NCBI RefSeq assembly: GCF_000520995.1
Contig: NZ_JACA01000033.1
Location: forward strand, 62,001-126,000
Source: Aquimarina macrocephali JAMB N27
Lineage (GTDB): Bacteria; Bacteroidota; Bacteroidia; Flavobacteriales; Flavobacteriaceae
Reading direction: 5' to 3'
DNA: 64,000 nucleotides
This document shows positions 52,017-61,900 of this stretch, one piece after another (position 1 is the stretch's first letter; each line of letters starts with the position of its first letter). A program made the position numbers and the translations under genes. The notes under the pieces were generated by a model. That model searched no databases. It worked only from the letters and a program-made list of their open reading frames with translations, and was not told the origin of the DNA.

Positions 52017-54256
52017 TAGAGTCGGGAGGGAAAATATTAGTTCGGTTTAAAAAGCGTTGGCAATTAATGTTATGGATAGAGATTTTGTTGTACGCATTAG
52101 GACTCGCTATTTTTATTTATTTCCTGTTTTTCAAGTTAATATTTTCAATTATTACTTTGATATTAGGGGTAGTACTACTTACCGTTTTTATTAAACCATG
52201 GAAACCGGGTTTGAAAAAAGTAAGCAGTTATATCGATCAACATCTTGATGTAGCTGAGTATAGTACGGGTCTTTTGTTATTACCCGAAAATCAGCTTTCT
52301 GGTTTGGCAAAACTGCAACAGCACAAGGTAACAAAACAGCTTGTTGAAAAGATAAATACTATAAAGCCTCCAAGTCATTTACTAAGAGGAAGTGTTATAA
52401 TGATGCTATTTATAAGTATTGGTTTTCTAATACATCAGTTTCATATTGTTGATTATATACAATGGTCCCAACATCCAGAAGTACAACCAGAGAAGATCAT
52501 TTTTAAATCCGAAGATTCAACAACTACAACCCAACGACCTAAGTTAGAAAGTCAGCTATTAACCATACAATATCCTGCTTATACAAACAAAACTTCACTT
52601 AAGACTTCTAAAATGGAAGTAAAAGCAGTTGAGGGATCACGATTGTCATGGAAAATAAAGTTTGATACCAAAATTAAAAGTGCAACTATGGAAAGTATGG
52701 GAAATAGCTATCCTATGAAGTTGACTAATAATGGATATGTAAGAACTTCAAATTTAAATGCATCGGGGTTTTATAATTTCAAATTTACAGACATGCAGGG
52801 TACTTCATATGCGTCTGATTTATATTCGATTGAAGTTGTAAAAGATAAGAGCCCTGATATAAAAGTTACTGATTTAAAACAGTTTACTACCTTTTCTTAT
52901 GATGAAAGTAAAAAATTAGCATTTACAACCTCTGTTACCGATGATTTTGGTATTGCAGAAGCATATATCATAGCAACAGTTAGTAAAGGATCTGGTGAGT
53001 CTGTTAAGTTTAGAGAGGAAAAATTAAACTTTGATAGCAGAGTACTTAGAGGTCGTAAAAATCTTAACTTATCAAAAAATATAGATCTGGATCAGATGAA
53101 TATGGAACCGGGAGATGAGCTTTATTTTTATATTGAAGCACTGGACCTTAAACGACCTAAACCCAATATTTCTAGAAGTGAAACCTTTTTTGCGGTAATA
53201 AAAGATACAATTTCTGATGAGTTTGCCGTAGAAGGAACTATGGGAGTTGATCAAATGCCGGATTATTTTAGAAGTCAACGTCAATTGATTATAGACACAG
53301 AAAAACTCATTAAAGACAAGTCAAAACTGTCGAAAAAAGAGTTTAATTTTAAGAGTAATGAACTGGGGTTTGACCAAAAAGTTCTTCGTCTTAAATATGG
53401 TGAATTTATGGGCGATGAATCAGAGTTTGGACCGGCTACTCATGAGAATATAGAAGTTTCGGCAGAAGCAGATGAGCATGATGATGATCATGATGATGAT
53501 CATGAAGAAAAAGATCCTTTGGCAGCATATACTCATGATCACGATAATGAAAATGAACATAATCTGGTAGATCAAAAAGAAGAAAAGGATGGCGGAAAAA
53601 GTAATGACCCTTTACATGAATACCTACATAATCATGACGATCCAGAAGAGTCAACACTGTTTACACAATCTTTAAAAAGTAAATTAAGACAAGCACTTAA
53701 TGAAATGTGGGATGCTGAGTTGTATTTACGATTGTATACGCCAGAAAAATCTTTACCATACCAATATAAAGCACTTAAATTGATTCAGGAAATTAAAAAT
53801 AGTGCCCGAGTCTATGTACATCGTATTGGTTTTGATCCTCCACCAATTAAGGAAGATAAGAGATTAACAGGTAAAATTGACGAAGTGTCTAATTTTAGAA
53901 AAATAGAAGAGCTACAACTTCCAGAAATATACCCTTCTATATATAAGACTGTTTTAAGACTTGAACAATTGATATCTAATAAGACTTTAATTACTGCTGA
54001 AGATAAACTCCTTTTTGAAAAGGCGGGAAATGAATTGGCCGTTAAAGCTATTGAAGATCCTGGGAAATATTTAAAGACCTTACAACAATTAAAACGTATT
54101 ACAGAAGATAGAGCAATATCATCATCAATTTTGACCAAAGTGCAGAGAGGTTTGTTTTATGCGCTTCCCGAGTTAAAATCTAATCCATTTAAAAAGAAAG
54201 TGTTAACGAGTGAGATTAATGAATTACTACTAAAAGAGCTTCAAATTCATGATTGA
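52013..54256 (+). CDS. Large membrane-anchored protein (DUF4175-like) with His/Asp-rich segment
   Basis: A 747-aa protein with three helices near the N-terminus (about 20-38, 40-60 and 122-140) and a large extracytoplasmic domain with helical and beta regions. Residues 487-542 contain many His/Asp/Glu and an imperfect repeat DPLAAYTHDHD / DPLHEYLHNHD (501-511 and 532-542), a plausible metal-binding site. It overlaps both neighbours by a few bases (4 and 8), so it is part of the same operon. The family is assigned with moderate certainty. Confidence 0.75.
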   Translation: MIESGGKILVRFKKRWQLMLWIEILLYALGLAIFIYFLFFKLIFSIITLILGVVLLTVFIKPWKPGLKKVSSYIDQHLDVAEYSTGLLLLPENQLSGLAKLQQHKVTKQLVEKINTIKPPSHLLRGSVIMMLFISIGFLIHQFHIVDYIQWSQHPEVQPEKIIFKSEDSTTTTQRPKLESQLLTIQYPAYTNKTSLKTSKMEVKAVEGSRLSWKIKFDTKIKSATMESMGNSYPMKLTNNGYVRTSNLNASGFYNFKFTDMQGTSYASDLYSIEVVKDKSPDIKVTDLKQFTTFSYDESKKLAFTTSVTDDFGIAEAYIIATVSKGSGESVKFREEKLNFDSRVLRGRKNLNLSKNIDLDQMNMEPGDELYFYIEALDLKRPKPNISRSETFFAVIKDTISDEFAVEGTMGVDQMPDYFRSQRQLIIDTEKLIKDKSKLSKKEFNFKSNELGFDQKVLRLKYGEFMGDESEFGPATHENIEVSAEADEHDDDHDDDHEEKDPLAAYTHDHDNENEHNLVDQKEEKDGGKSNDPLHEYLHNHDDPEESTLFTQSLKSKLRQALNEMWDAELYLRLYTPEKSLPYQYKALKLIQEIKNSARVYVHRIGFDPPPIKEDKRLTGKIDEVSNFRKIEELQLPEIYPSIYKTVLRLEQLISNKTLITAEDKLLFEKAGNELAVKAIEDPGKYLKTLQQLKRITEDRAISSSILTKVQRGLFYALPELKSNPFKKKVLTSEINELLLKELQIHD

Positions 54257-56012
54257 TCAAATAACTTTTTTAAATGAGGGTTGGATATGGCAAATTGGTA
54301 TTGGAGCGATAGTGCTATGGTTTGTTTTTGGATGGAAAGAATGGCCCCAATTTGGGAAACGTAGATTTTGGGTAAAAATAGTAATCGCCTTTTTTGCAAT
54401 TACTTCACTTGCTATTATAGCATTAAAACCTGCAATTTCAACTACCAACAATACTACTGCCAAAATAGCTTTGCTAACCGAGGGCTATAATAAAGAACAA
54501 TTAGATAGCTTGGAGAAAATTCATAAAAAACTAAAAAAACATAAGTACAAAGCTAATCATCCTATTTTTGATGATATAAACACTCCGGATTCTGTTTTTA
54601 TCCTTGGGTATGGTGTGAAACCCTACGATCTCTGGCAATTGGATGATTATAACGTTAATTATCTGGGAAGAAATACACCTACTGGGATAGTTAGGTTTAA
54701 ATATGATTATAAAAATACTGTAGGTGAACACCAGATATTCACAGGATTATATATCAACCCTCAAAAAGGAAATAAACTTGTATTAGAAGGACCAGGGGGA
54801 GCAGGTTTAGATTCTGTTTCTTTAGTAGTTGAAGAACAACAAAAATTTCAATTAACAACTAACCTTAATGTCAAAGGAAACTATCTTTTTTCTCTAGTAG
54901 AAAAAGATTCTTTAGGAAAAACTCTATCTACAGACCCTATTCCTTTGGTTGTAGAAGATCCCACTCCTTTAAAAATAGTAGTGGTAAATGGTTTTCCGAC
55001 TTTTGAAACCAAGTACCTAAAAAACTACCTGGCAGAAATGGGGCATCAAGTACTGGTAAGAAGTCAGATCACCAAAGGAAGATATAAGTTTGAGTATTTT
55101 AATATGGAAAGAATGCCTTTAGGGGCATTTTCTAAAAAGAATTTAGAATCTTTCGATCTTGTTATCATTGATGCCAATTCATTTAAAAATTTAGGAAGAA
55201 AATCACGTACCGCTTTAGAGAATTCGGTAAAAGAAAATGGGCTGGGTGTTTTTATCCAACCAGATCTTGGTTTTTTTAGATCTTCAAAAGGTTTTGGGGC
55301 ATTTGATTTTATTTCAGAAAAAAAGACAGAAATCAGACTGGATGATCAGGCAAAAATTAAACTTTCTAAATATGCTTTTGTTTTAAAAGATAAATTTCTA
55401 CTACAGCATATTCATACTAAATCTAATTCCAAAATCATATCTGGATACAAACATATTGGAAAAGGTAAAATCGGAACTACTGTGTTAGAAAATACATATG
55501 AACTTGTATTGGATGGCCATACTGCTGCTTATCAACAAATATGGTCTAAACTCATTAATAGTATAAGTAGTAAAGAAACTTTGTCGGTAGAATGGGGAGT
55601 AGCATCAATAATTGCATATAAAGATCACCCTTTTAAATTTGATGTAAGAACATCAATATCAAAACCAATAATCAAAACCAATAAAAAACATAACGTTTCA
55701 ATACGTAGAGATATTGATTTGTTAAATCTATGGAAAGGAGTTACTTATCCACGGGATTTTGGATGGAATACCCAGTTTTTAGAACAGGATACCACAAAAA
55801 TATTCGAGTATTTTGTAGCAGATACATCTCATTGGCGATCACAAGCATTGTATAAAACAATTGAAGAAAATAAGAGGTATTATAAAAAATCAAGGAAGAA
55901 AGAATCAACTCAAAATCATACCGTACGACCAATACCACTTTTAGGTTTTTATCTTCTATTTTTATTATGTACAGGATATTTATGGCTGGAACCCAAGCTA
56001 TTGAAGCTATAA
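54249..56012 (+). CDS. BatA-like membrane protein with GATase-like domain
   Basis: A 587-aa protein with two N-terminal helices (about 14-32, 38-58), a long extracytoplasmic region and a C-terminal helix (about 565-582). The central part has alpha/beta strands (LKIVVVNGFPTFETKYLKNYL, FDLVIIDANSF) typical of a glutamine-amidotransferase-like fold seen in BatA relatives. It is the last gene of the MoxR operon. Function unknown. Confidence 0.78.
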   Translation: MIDQITFLNEGWIWQIGIGAIVLWFVFGWKEWPQFGKRRFWVKIVIAFFAITSLAIIALKPAISTTNNTTAKIALLTEGYNKEQLDSLEKIHKKLKKHKYKANHPIFDDINTPDSVFILGYGVKPYDLWQLDDYNVNYLGRNTPTGIVRFKYDYKNTVGEHQIFTGLYINPQKGNKLVLEGPGGAGLDSVSLVVEEQQKFQLTTNLNVKGNYLFSLVEKDSLGKTLSTDPIPLVVEDPTPLKIVVVNGFPTFETKYLKNYLAEMGHQVLVRSQITKGRYKFEYFNMERMPLGAFSKKNLESFDLVIIDANSFKNLGRKSRTALENSVKENGLGVFIQPDLGFFRSSKGFGAFDFISEKKTEIRLDDQAKIKLSKYAFVLKDKFLLQHIHTKSNSKIISGYKHIGKGKIGTTVLENTYELVLDGHTAAYQQIWSKLINSISSKETLSVEWGVASIIAYKDHPFKFDVRTSISKPIIKTNKKHNVSIRRDIDLLNLWKGVTYPRDFGWNTQFLEQDTTKIFEYFVADTSHWRSQALYKTIEENKRYYKKSRKKESTQNHTVRPIPLLGFYLLFLLCTGYLWLEPKLLKL

Positions 56013-56016
56013 AAAG

Positions 56017-56048
56017 AGTTTTATTGTTAAAATTAGAGTTATAAAACT
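56017..56048 (+). terminator. Possible terminator of the MoxR operon
   Basis: AGTTTTAT (56017-56024) pairs with ATAAAACT (56041-56048); a T run follows at 56059-56064. A weak AT stem, offered with low confidence. Confidence 0.35.
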
Positions 56049-56100
56049 AATTTAGACCTTTTTTAAGATTTAAAAGTATGGTACAAACCATTTAGAACGT

Positions 56101-56108
56101 TAACTTTG
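56101..56108 (+). promoter_or_regulatory. -7 element of the SMP-like gene
   Basis: TAACTTTG matches TAnnTTTG and lies 16 bases before the TTG start at 56125; no TTG is seen at the -33 distance. Confidence 0.45.
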
Positions 56109-56124
56109 CAGGCTGTAAGAAAAA

Positions 56125-56589
56125 TTGTTTGTGATTAAGGATATTATTATTGCTGTTTTATGGAGTATTTCTCCTTTTGGCGAAGCTAAGGTTGGGATTC
56201 CTTTTGGTATGTTAAGTGGATTAAATATCTACTTGGTGTTTGTTTTATGTTTTTTATCTAATGTATTGGTGTTTCCCATGATGATGTTTTTTCTGGAAAA
56301 GATGAATACATATTTGCTTAGATGGAAATTTTATAAAAAAGCTGCAATATATGTAGCCCGAAGAGCAAAATTAGGCTCGGGTACTAAAATTCAAAAACAT
56401 GAATTTTGGGGACTTCTTTTATTTGTAATGATTCCAATTCCTGGTACTGGTGTGTATGCAGGAAGTATTGCTACGTATTTATTTAAGGTTAAAAAACGAA
56501 AAGCTTTTATAGCTAATAGCGTGGGGATATTCTTCTCTTCTGTAATTGTTTGGGTAACCACATTACTTACTATGAAAGGAATTGCCTAA
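56125..56589 (+). CDS. Small multidrug-export-type membrane protein (PF06695-like)
   Basis: A 154-aa membrane protein beginning with TTG, supported by the immediately preceding promoter and by family-like FGEAKVGIPFGMLSG. The pattern includes FGEAKVGIPF, a second hydrophobic span, a basic cytosolic loop (about 55-90), GLLLFVMIPIPGTGVYAG and a final helix. The SMP family is named by sequence only; transport function is unproven. Confidence 0.8.
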   Translation: MFVIKDIIIAVLWSISPFGEAKVGIPFGMLSGLNIYLVFVLCFLSNVLVFPMMMFFLEKMNTYLLRWKFYKKAAIYVARRAKLGSGTKIQKHEFWGLLLFVMIPIPGTGVYAGSIATYLFKVKKRKAFIANSVGIFFSSVIVWVTTLLTMKGIA

Positions 56590-56722
56590 ACGGTTATACT
56601 ATAATCATACGATAAAGATTTTACGTTACATTTCTAATAGATTCATATTGAGTTTCCTAAAACTGATAAAAATCAGTAATAAGAATTAAAAAATATAGTA
56701 ACATTGATGCTCAAATGCATTT

Positions 56723-57223
56723 ATGGAAATCTCAAATGATATTGTTTTACGCCCTCGGTTTTTTCAGGATTTAGATGTACCATCAGAAAAAGCACTCGAA
56801 GCTTTTGAAAAAACAGGTAAAACTTGTCAGGATTTTAAAGTAAGCCGGGTAGATCACCACATTTTTATACGTATTCCTAAAAAAGACCAGCATTTCTGGT
56901 CGCCACAACTTCATCTCGAGATTTATGATATTGATGAAAAACAACCACAACTGAAAGGCCTTTTTGGCCCTAGTCCTACAGTATGGACTCTTTTTATGTT
57001 TCTTCACTTTGTTGTTGCTACATCATTTATAGGGGCTGTAGTTTGGATGTATGTTAATATACGTCTGGATAAACCGTATTTGTTTTCTGTAATCACCATG
57101 TTTTTTCTTCTCATTACTTGGTTTGTACTCTACTTTGCTGGCCGATTGGGGAGACAAGCAGGTAAAAAGGAGATGAAAGAGCTATACTTCTTCATGAAAA
57201 GCACTTTAAATTCTGTGGCATGA
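56723..57223 (+). CDS. Two-helix membrane protein, unknown function
   Basis: A 166-aa protein with a soluble N-terminal half (residues 1-85, including VDHHIFIRIPKKDQHFW and LHLEIYDI) and two helices at about 88-112 and 118-140. No known domain is recognised. It stands alone, 133 bases after the SMP-like gene. Confidence 0.7.
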   Translation: MEISNDIVLRPRFFQDLDVPSEKALEAFEKTGKTCQDFKVSRVDHHIFIRIPKKDQHFWSPQLHLEIYDIDEKQPQLKGLFGPSPTVWTLFMFLHFVVATSFIGAVVWMYVNIRLDKPYLFSVITMFFLLITWFVLYFAGRLGRQAGKKEMKELYFFMKSTLNSVA

Positions 57224-57827
57224 TAAAATATAACAACAATGGATTAGTAAACTATTCTTTATAGTATCTATTAATTTTTTTAAAATGAATAAACCGAAAA
57301 CATAGAATGTAATCGATAAAGAGAATTTAGTTTCATATTGATAGTTTTTTAAGTTTTCATGCTTTTAAAGCGACAGGAACTTAATTACGAATCTTTCATT
57401 ATCTGCAAAAACACCTTAGAAAAGACACTCTTCTTCCTTTTTCAAAATTATTTTTATTTTTTTTTTGCCAGTCCCGAAAAATGGAACTAGTAACTATTAA
57501 TATTGTACTCAAAATAGAGACTAAGTAGTATTAAATGTAAACCATTATGTAAAGTCTAAGAAAAATATTGAAATAAAAAGAAAAGGTGAATTACTTTTTT
57601 ATTTGATAAATATTTTCAGGCTGAATCATAAAGATTTGATATGTAGATTTTTAGTTACGATCTCACATGGTCACGATAAGAATTATCATATTAGAACACA
57701 AATTGTTGAAAAATACAAAAGATATAATCTCTGGTTATAGATGTTGACAGATTACTATATATGTAGTAGTTTTGGCACTTTTTGAAAAAAATAGACTTAA
57801 TACTTTAAAAAATAAAAATTTACAATA
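57224..57827. other. Intergenic region, 604 bases, before the Skp/Rhs-like operon
   Basis: AT-rich, without a credible reading frame. A weak hairpin ACTAT/ATAGT at about 57252-57266 with a later T run may terminate the preceding gene. The right end holds the promoter at 57744-57774; nothing else is recognised. Confidence 0.4.
57744..57774 (+). promoter_or_regulatory. Bacteroidetes promoter of the Skp-like/lipoprotein/Rhs-like operon
   Basis: TTGACA at 57744-57749 and TAGTTTTG at 57767-57774; from the TTG the spacer is 20 bp, as in the 376-406 promoter. TTG start codon of the first gene follows at 57828. Confidence 0.7.
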
Positions 57828-58334
57828 TTGAAAAAGAATCACACAACTTTTCTATTGATATGTAACGTCTTGTTATTGATAGTAATTTTTATAACATTTT
57901 ATTTTCCTAAACCTTCTAGTGCTGATGTTGTTTATGTAGATAATATTAAACTTTTTAATGGCTTTAATATGTCTCAGGATTTAGGGAAAATTAATACTAA
58001 AAAAATTACAAAGCAAAAAAAGAAACTAGACAGCTTATATACAATCTACTCTATTTTAAGGGAACAAGAGAATAAAGAAAAAACTCAGGAATTAGAAGTG
58101 CAATTAAGAACAGAAGATCAGGAGTTAAAAAAAATGAATGAGTATCTCTCTAAAGATATACGCCAAAAAGTTTGGAATAGATTAGATCAATACATAAAAG
58201 AGTATGGCATTGCAAATCAATGCAAGATTATATTGGGAACACAGGGTGTTGGCAATGTTATGTATGCTCAGGAAGAAATCAATATAACAACAAAAATATT
58301 AGAATATGCAAATGCCAAATATGAAGGAAACTAA
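57828..58334 (+). CDS. OmpH/Skp-like periplasmic protein with membrane anchor
   Basis: A 168-aa protein starting with TTG. One N-terminal helix (about 8-27), then ADVVYVDNIKLFNGF, the OmpH/Skp-family first strand, a long charged coiled coil (residues 52-112) and a returning beta strand (CKIILGTQGVGNVMYAQEE). Skp-like proteins chaperone outer-membrane or secreted proteins; here it is transcribed with a giant secreted protein and may assist it. The lipoprotein gene follows 22 bases later. Confidence 0.8.
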   Translation: MKKNHTTFLLICNVLLLIVIFITFYFPKPSSADVVYVDNIKLFNGFNMSQDLGKINTKKITKQKKKLDSLYTIYSILREQENKEKTQELEVQLRTEDQELKKMNEYLSKDIRQKVWNRLDQYIKEYGIANQCKIILGTQGVGNVMYAQEEINITTKILEYANAKYEGN

Positions 58335-58356
58335 AATTATGATACCGGAGTTTAGT

Positions 58357-58950
58357 ATGCTTAAGAAAAATATGTTGCTTGTTTTTGGGTGTATGTTATT
58401 GTTGTTTTCTTCCTGTGTAAAAGAAAAGAAAACTCAAGATTCGAAAATAGAATATAAACTCTTCAATTTAGAGAATTCTGGTTGGAAATCTAAATCTGTT
58501 TCTCATTTTTTGTCTGACATAGAGTACAAAGCTACACTAGTTCCTTTACAATACTATATTCTGAAAAATGAAGGAAATCAAGATCTTCAAAAAGTAGATT
58601 CTATATATGAATCTCTTAAAAATGAACGAATAATTGAAATAGAATTTCAGCAAGAACAAGAAGATGATGTGCTAAAATCAGAATATACCAATCGTGATTA
58701 TGAATCAGCTGTTAAGTATATGTCTTTTACAATAGAAAACGATTTCAAAATTGTCACACAATCGGGAGACACTATTCCTTGTTTAGGCGCCACATTTGAA
58801 AGAAATTTTAAAGTAGCTCCTTTTAAAAGATTGTTGTTGCATTTTGGTAACATTCAGCCAGAAGAAAACATTAAACTTATATATGAGGATCACTTGTTTG
58901 GAAACGGTATACTAAAATTTAAGTTTACAGAAACACCTATTAAGTTATAA
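58357..58950 (+). CDS. Small lipoprotein, unknown function
   Basis: A 197-aa lipoprotein. Start at 58357 gives the signal peptide MLKKNMLLVFGCMLLLFSSC with a good lipobox (Cys20), and CGGAG is 8-12 bases upstream; an earlier in-frame ATG at 58306 would overlap the Skp-like gene. The mature domain is beta-rich (FTIENDFKIVTQSGDTIPC, FKRLLLHFGNIQPEENIKLIYED). It lies between the Skp-like gene and the giant secreted gene with 21 bases to the latter, so it may be an accessory or protective protein for it; this is inference. Confidence 0.75.
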   Translation: MLKKNMLLVFGCMLLLFSSCVKEKKTQDSKIEYKLFNLENSGWKSKSVSHFLSDIEYKATLVPLQYYILKNEGNQDLQKVDSIYESLKNERIIEIEFQQEQEDDVLKSEYTNRDYESAVKYMSFTIENDFKIVTQSGDTIPCLGATFERNFKVAPFKRLLLHFGNIQPEENIKLIYEDHLFGNGILKFKFTETPIKL

Positions 58951-58971
58951 AATTATAACACACTTAGTTAT

Positions 58972-61900
58972 ATGATCAATACAATACGAAAGAGTAAAGT
59001 TACAAAAGTAATTGCAAGTTATTTAGCAATACAATTGATTGTACAAATGATCCAGCCTATGCAATTGTGGGCATTAACCAGCGGTCCGTCACAACCAGAG
59101 TTTAAATCATTTACACCTATCGGAACTTCAGATATGGTGAATTTATCCTCAGGAAACTTTAACTACAATATACCTGTTATGGATGTTGGAGGATATCCGT
59201 TAAACCTGGCTTATGATTCTGGGGTAACTATGGATCAGGAGTCTTCCTGGGTTGGATTAGGGTGGAACCTTAATGTAGGGCAAATCAATCGACAAGTACG
59301 AGGAATTCCTGATGATTTTAAAGGGGATGAAATGACCTATGAAAATAATATGAAGAATAATGTTACTGTAGGAGTATATGCAGGATTTGACGGGCAGATT
59401 TTTGGGTTAGAAGCACCAGATGGGCTGAAAGCTTCTTTCGGAATGGATGTAAAGTATAATAATTACACAGGTGTTTCTTTTAAACCATCTTACGGTATAC
59501 AATTTGGTTTGACAGAAGGAGTTTCTGTCGGAATTCAAGCTAGTAGTTCAGTTACAGATGGTGCTACCATATCGCCAAGTGTCAATGCGAAAATAGGAAA
59601 CGAATCTTTGTTTGATAGTGCGGTAGGAGGGAGTTTAAATGCAGGAGTGTCCTATAACTCTAATAGAGGATTAAGTTCATTTAATATGGGAGCTTCGGTT
59701 AATCTTTCTAAAGGAGTGTTCGATGAGATGAAAGTAGAAAAATCTCTTTCCTCTGGTTCGGGCTCCTATTCTTTTAGTACCCCAACATGGACTCCACGTA
59801 AACGTACTGCTTTTACTGATATAAGTGGTACGGTTGCAGTTTCTGTAGGAGGCGATATATGGGGTTTTGATGGAGAATTAGAAGTTTCTGCTATGGGGGC
59901 AGTTCAAAAAATAAAAGATCCTTTTAAAGTAGAAAAAGCATATGGATATGAGTTTACAGGTTTTGCCAACCCTAATAATATATTGGATTATAATAGAGAA
60001 AAAGAGCAACTTATTAGTAAAACAACTTTAGCGCTTCCTACTACAAACTACACTTATGATTTATATACTGTTCAGGGGCAAGGAATAGGAGGAATGTTTA
60101 GACCATTTCGAAGTCAGATAGGGCAAATTAATGATGTATTTGTTCAGGATGAAAATGATAGTTTTAGTTTAGGAGTAGAAATAGAACCAGGGTCAGGGAT
60201 GCATGCAGGAGTTAACTTTACAGTTGCACCTTCAGAGAGTCATACCGGGATATGGGATACTAAAGCGCTACAGTATTTTAAACAAGAAAGGGAAGGTATT
60301 AAAGAAGCAGGGGACTCATTAAACTATGAACCGGTGTATCACAAGTATATAGGGGAGCCAAGGATAGATAAGGATCAGGAATTATTTGAAGATTTAGGAG
60401 GGTATGCTCCAATAGCATTAAAATTAGGGGGAAGCAGAAGTAGTTTTGATAGATATGCAGATAACCGTTTTAGAATAAAAACGTATACTGATAACTTCAT
60501 TCCCGAATATAAAGATTTAGGTGGAGCTGAATTTAAAAAGAAATTTAAACGAAGCAATAGAGATGTTCGTAATCAAAACATACAAAAAATAAGTGCAGAA
60601 GACCTACCTAAATTTTACAATAATAAGAACTACGTAGACTCTCGCATAAATAAAGAAGCAGAGCCTCATCACACTGCAGAAGTAAGAGTACAAAATACTG
60701 ATGGTTCTATATATGTTTTTGGAGAAACAGCTTATAATAATGTTAAAAGAGAAGTTGCATTTACCACAGATAGTAATACTTATAATTGTGCTACAGGACT
60801 TGTTACATATCAAGGGGGTGAAAATTCTACGGGAAATAGAAGTGGAATAGATCATTTTTTTAATGCTGTAAACACACCTTCTTATACACATACGTACTTA
60901 TTATCTTCTGTATTGTCTTCAGATTATGAGGATTTGAAAGGTGATGGTCCTACAGATGATGATCTAGGAGCGTATACCAATTTTGTGTATACCAATAAAG
61001 AAGATACATACAAATGGAGAATCCCTTATGGAGCAATGCAAGCTTCCTATAATGCTGGTTTGAATACCAATAAAGCGGATCAAAAAGGAAGTTATATCTA
61101 TGGAGAGAAAGAAATAAAATATATTGATAAAATTGTAACCAAAACTCATGTAGCGATATTTGATCTTTCTCCTCGTAAAGATGCACGTGGAGTTGCAGGA
61201 GAGAATGGAGGAGCCCCATCTTCTGGACAACAAATGTACAAAATAGATAAGGTTAGGCTGTATTCAAAACCAGAAGCTCTTAAAGCAAAAATATTAGATG
61301 ATGATGCTACTAATGATTTGCCAATAAGTGCTATCAAAACGGCACATTTTGTCTATGATTATTCTCTGTGTAAAAAAGTAGAGAATAATAAAGGAGAAGC
61401 TCCTAATGGGAATGAGTTACGTAATGAAGGTGGAAAATTAACATTAAAGAAAGTATATTTTACCTATCGAGATTCTAAAATGGGTAAGTATACTCCGTAT
61501 ACTTTTAATTATGATGGATTTAATCCGGATTATAATCTAAAATCCTATGATGTTTGGGGTGGATATAAACCGATTGTTAAAGACGCATTACAATACGACC
61601 AGAATGGTAACGTAGTATATATTAAGAATGAAAACGGGGTAGATGTACCTCAAATGAATCCTAATTTTGAAGGGGGTAATACTGGCTTTTGTAATACAGG
61701 AGATGCTATTACAGCACCAGAATTTGCCTTTATACAACAAGATGATCGTAAGTTACAGGATTCTTTCTCTTCAGCTTGGTCATTAACATCTATTGATTTA
61801 CCATCAGGTGGAAAAATCGACTTGACTTATGAAAGTGATGATTATCAATATGTTCAGAATCGTGATGCGTTGCAAATGTTTAAAGTGGTAGGAACAGGTG

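Noticed and set aside
57660..57700. Short inverted-repeat-like bases in the gap before the Skp-like gene
   Set aside because: Stems are 4-5 bp in AT-rich DNA and no more than expected by chance.
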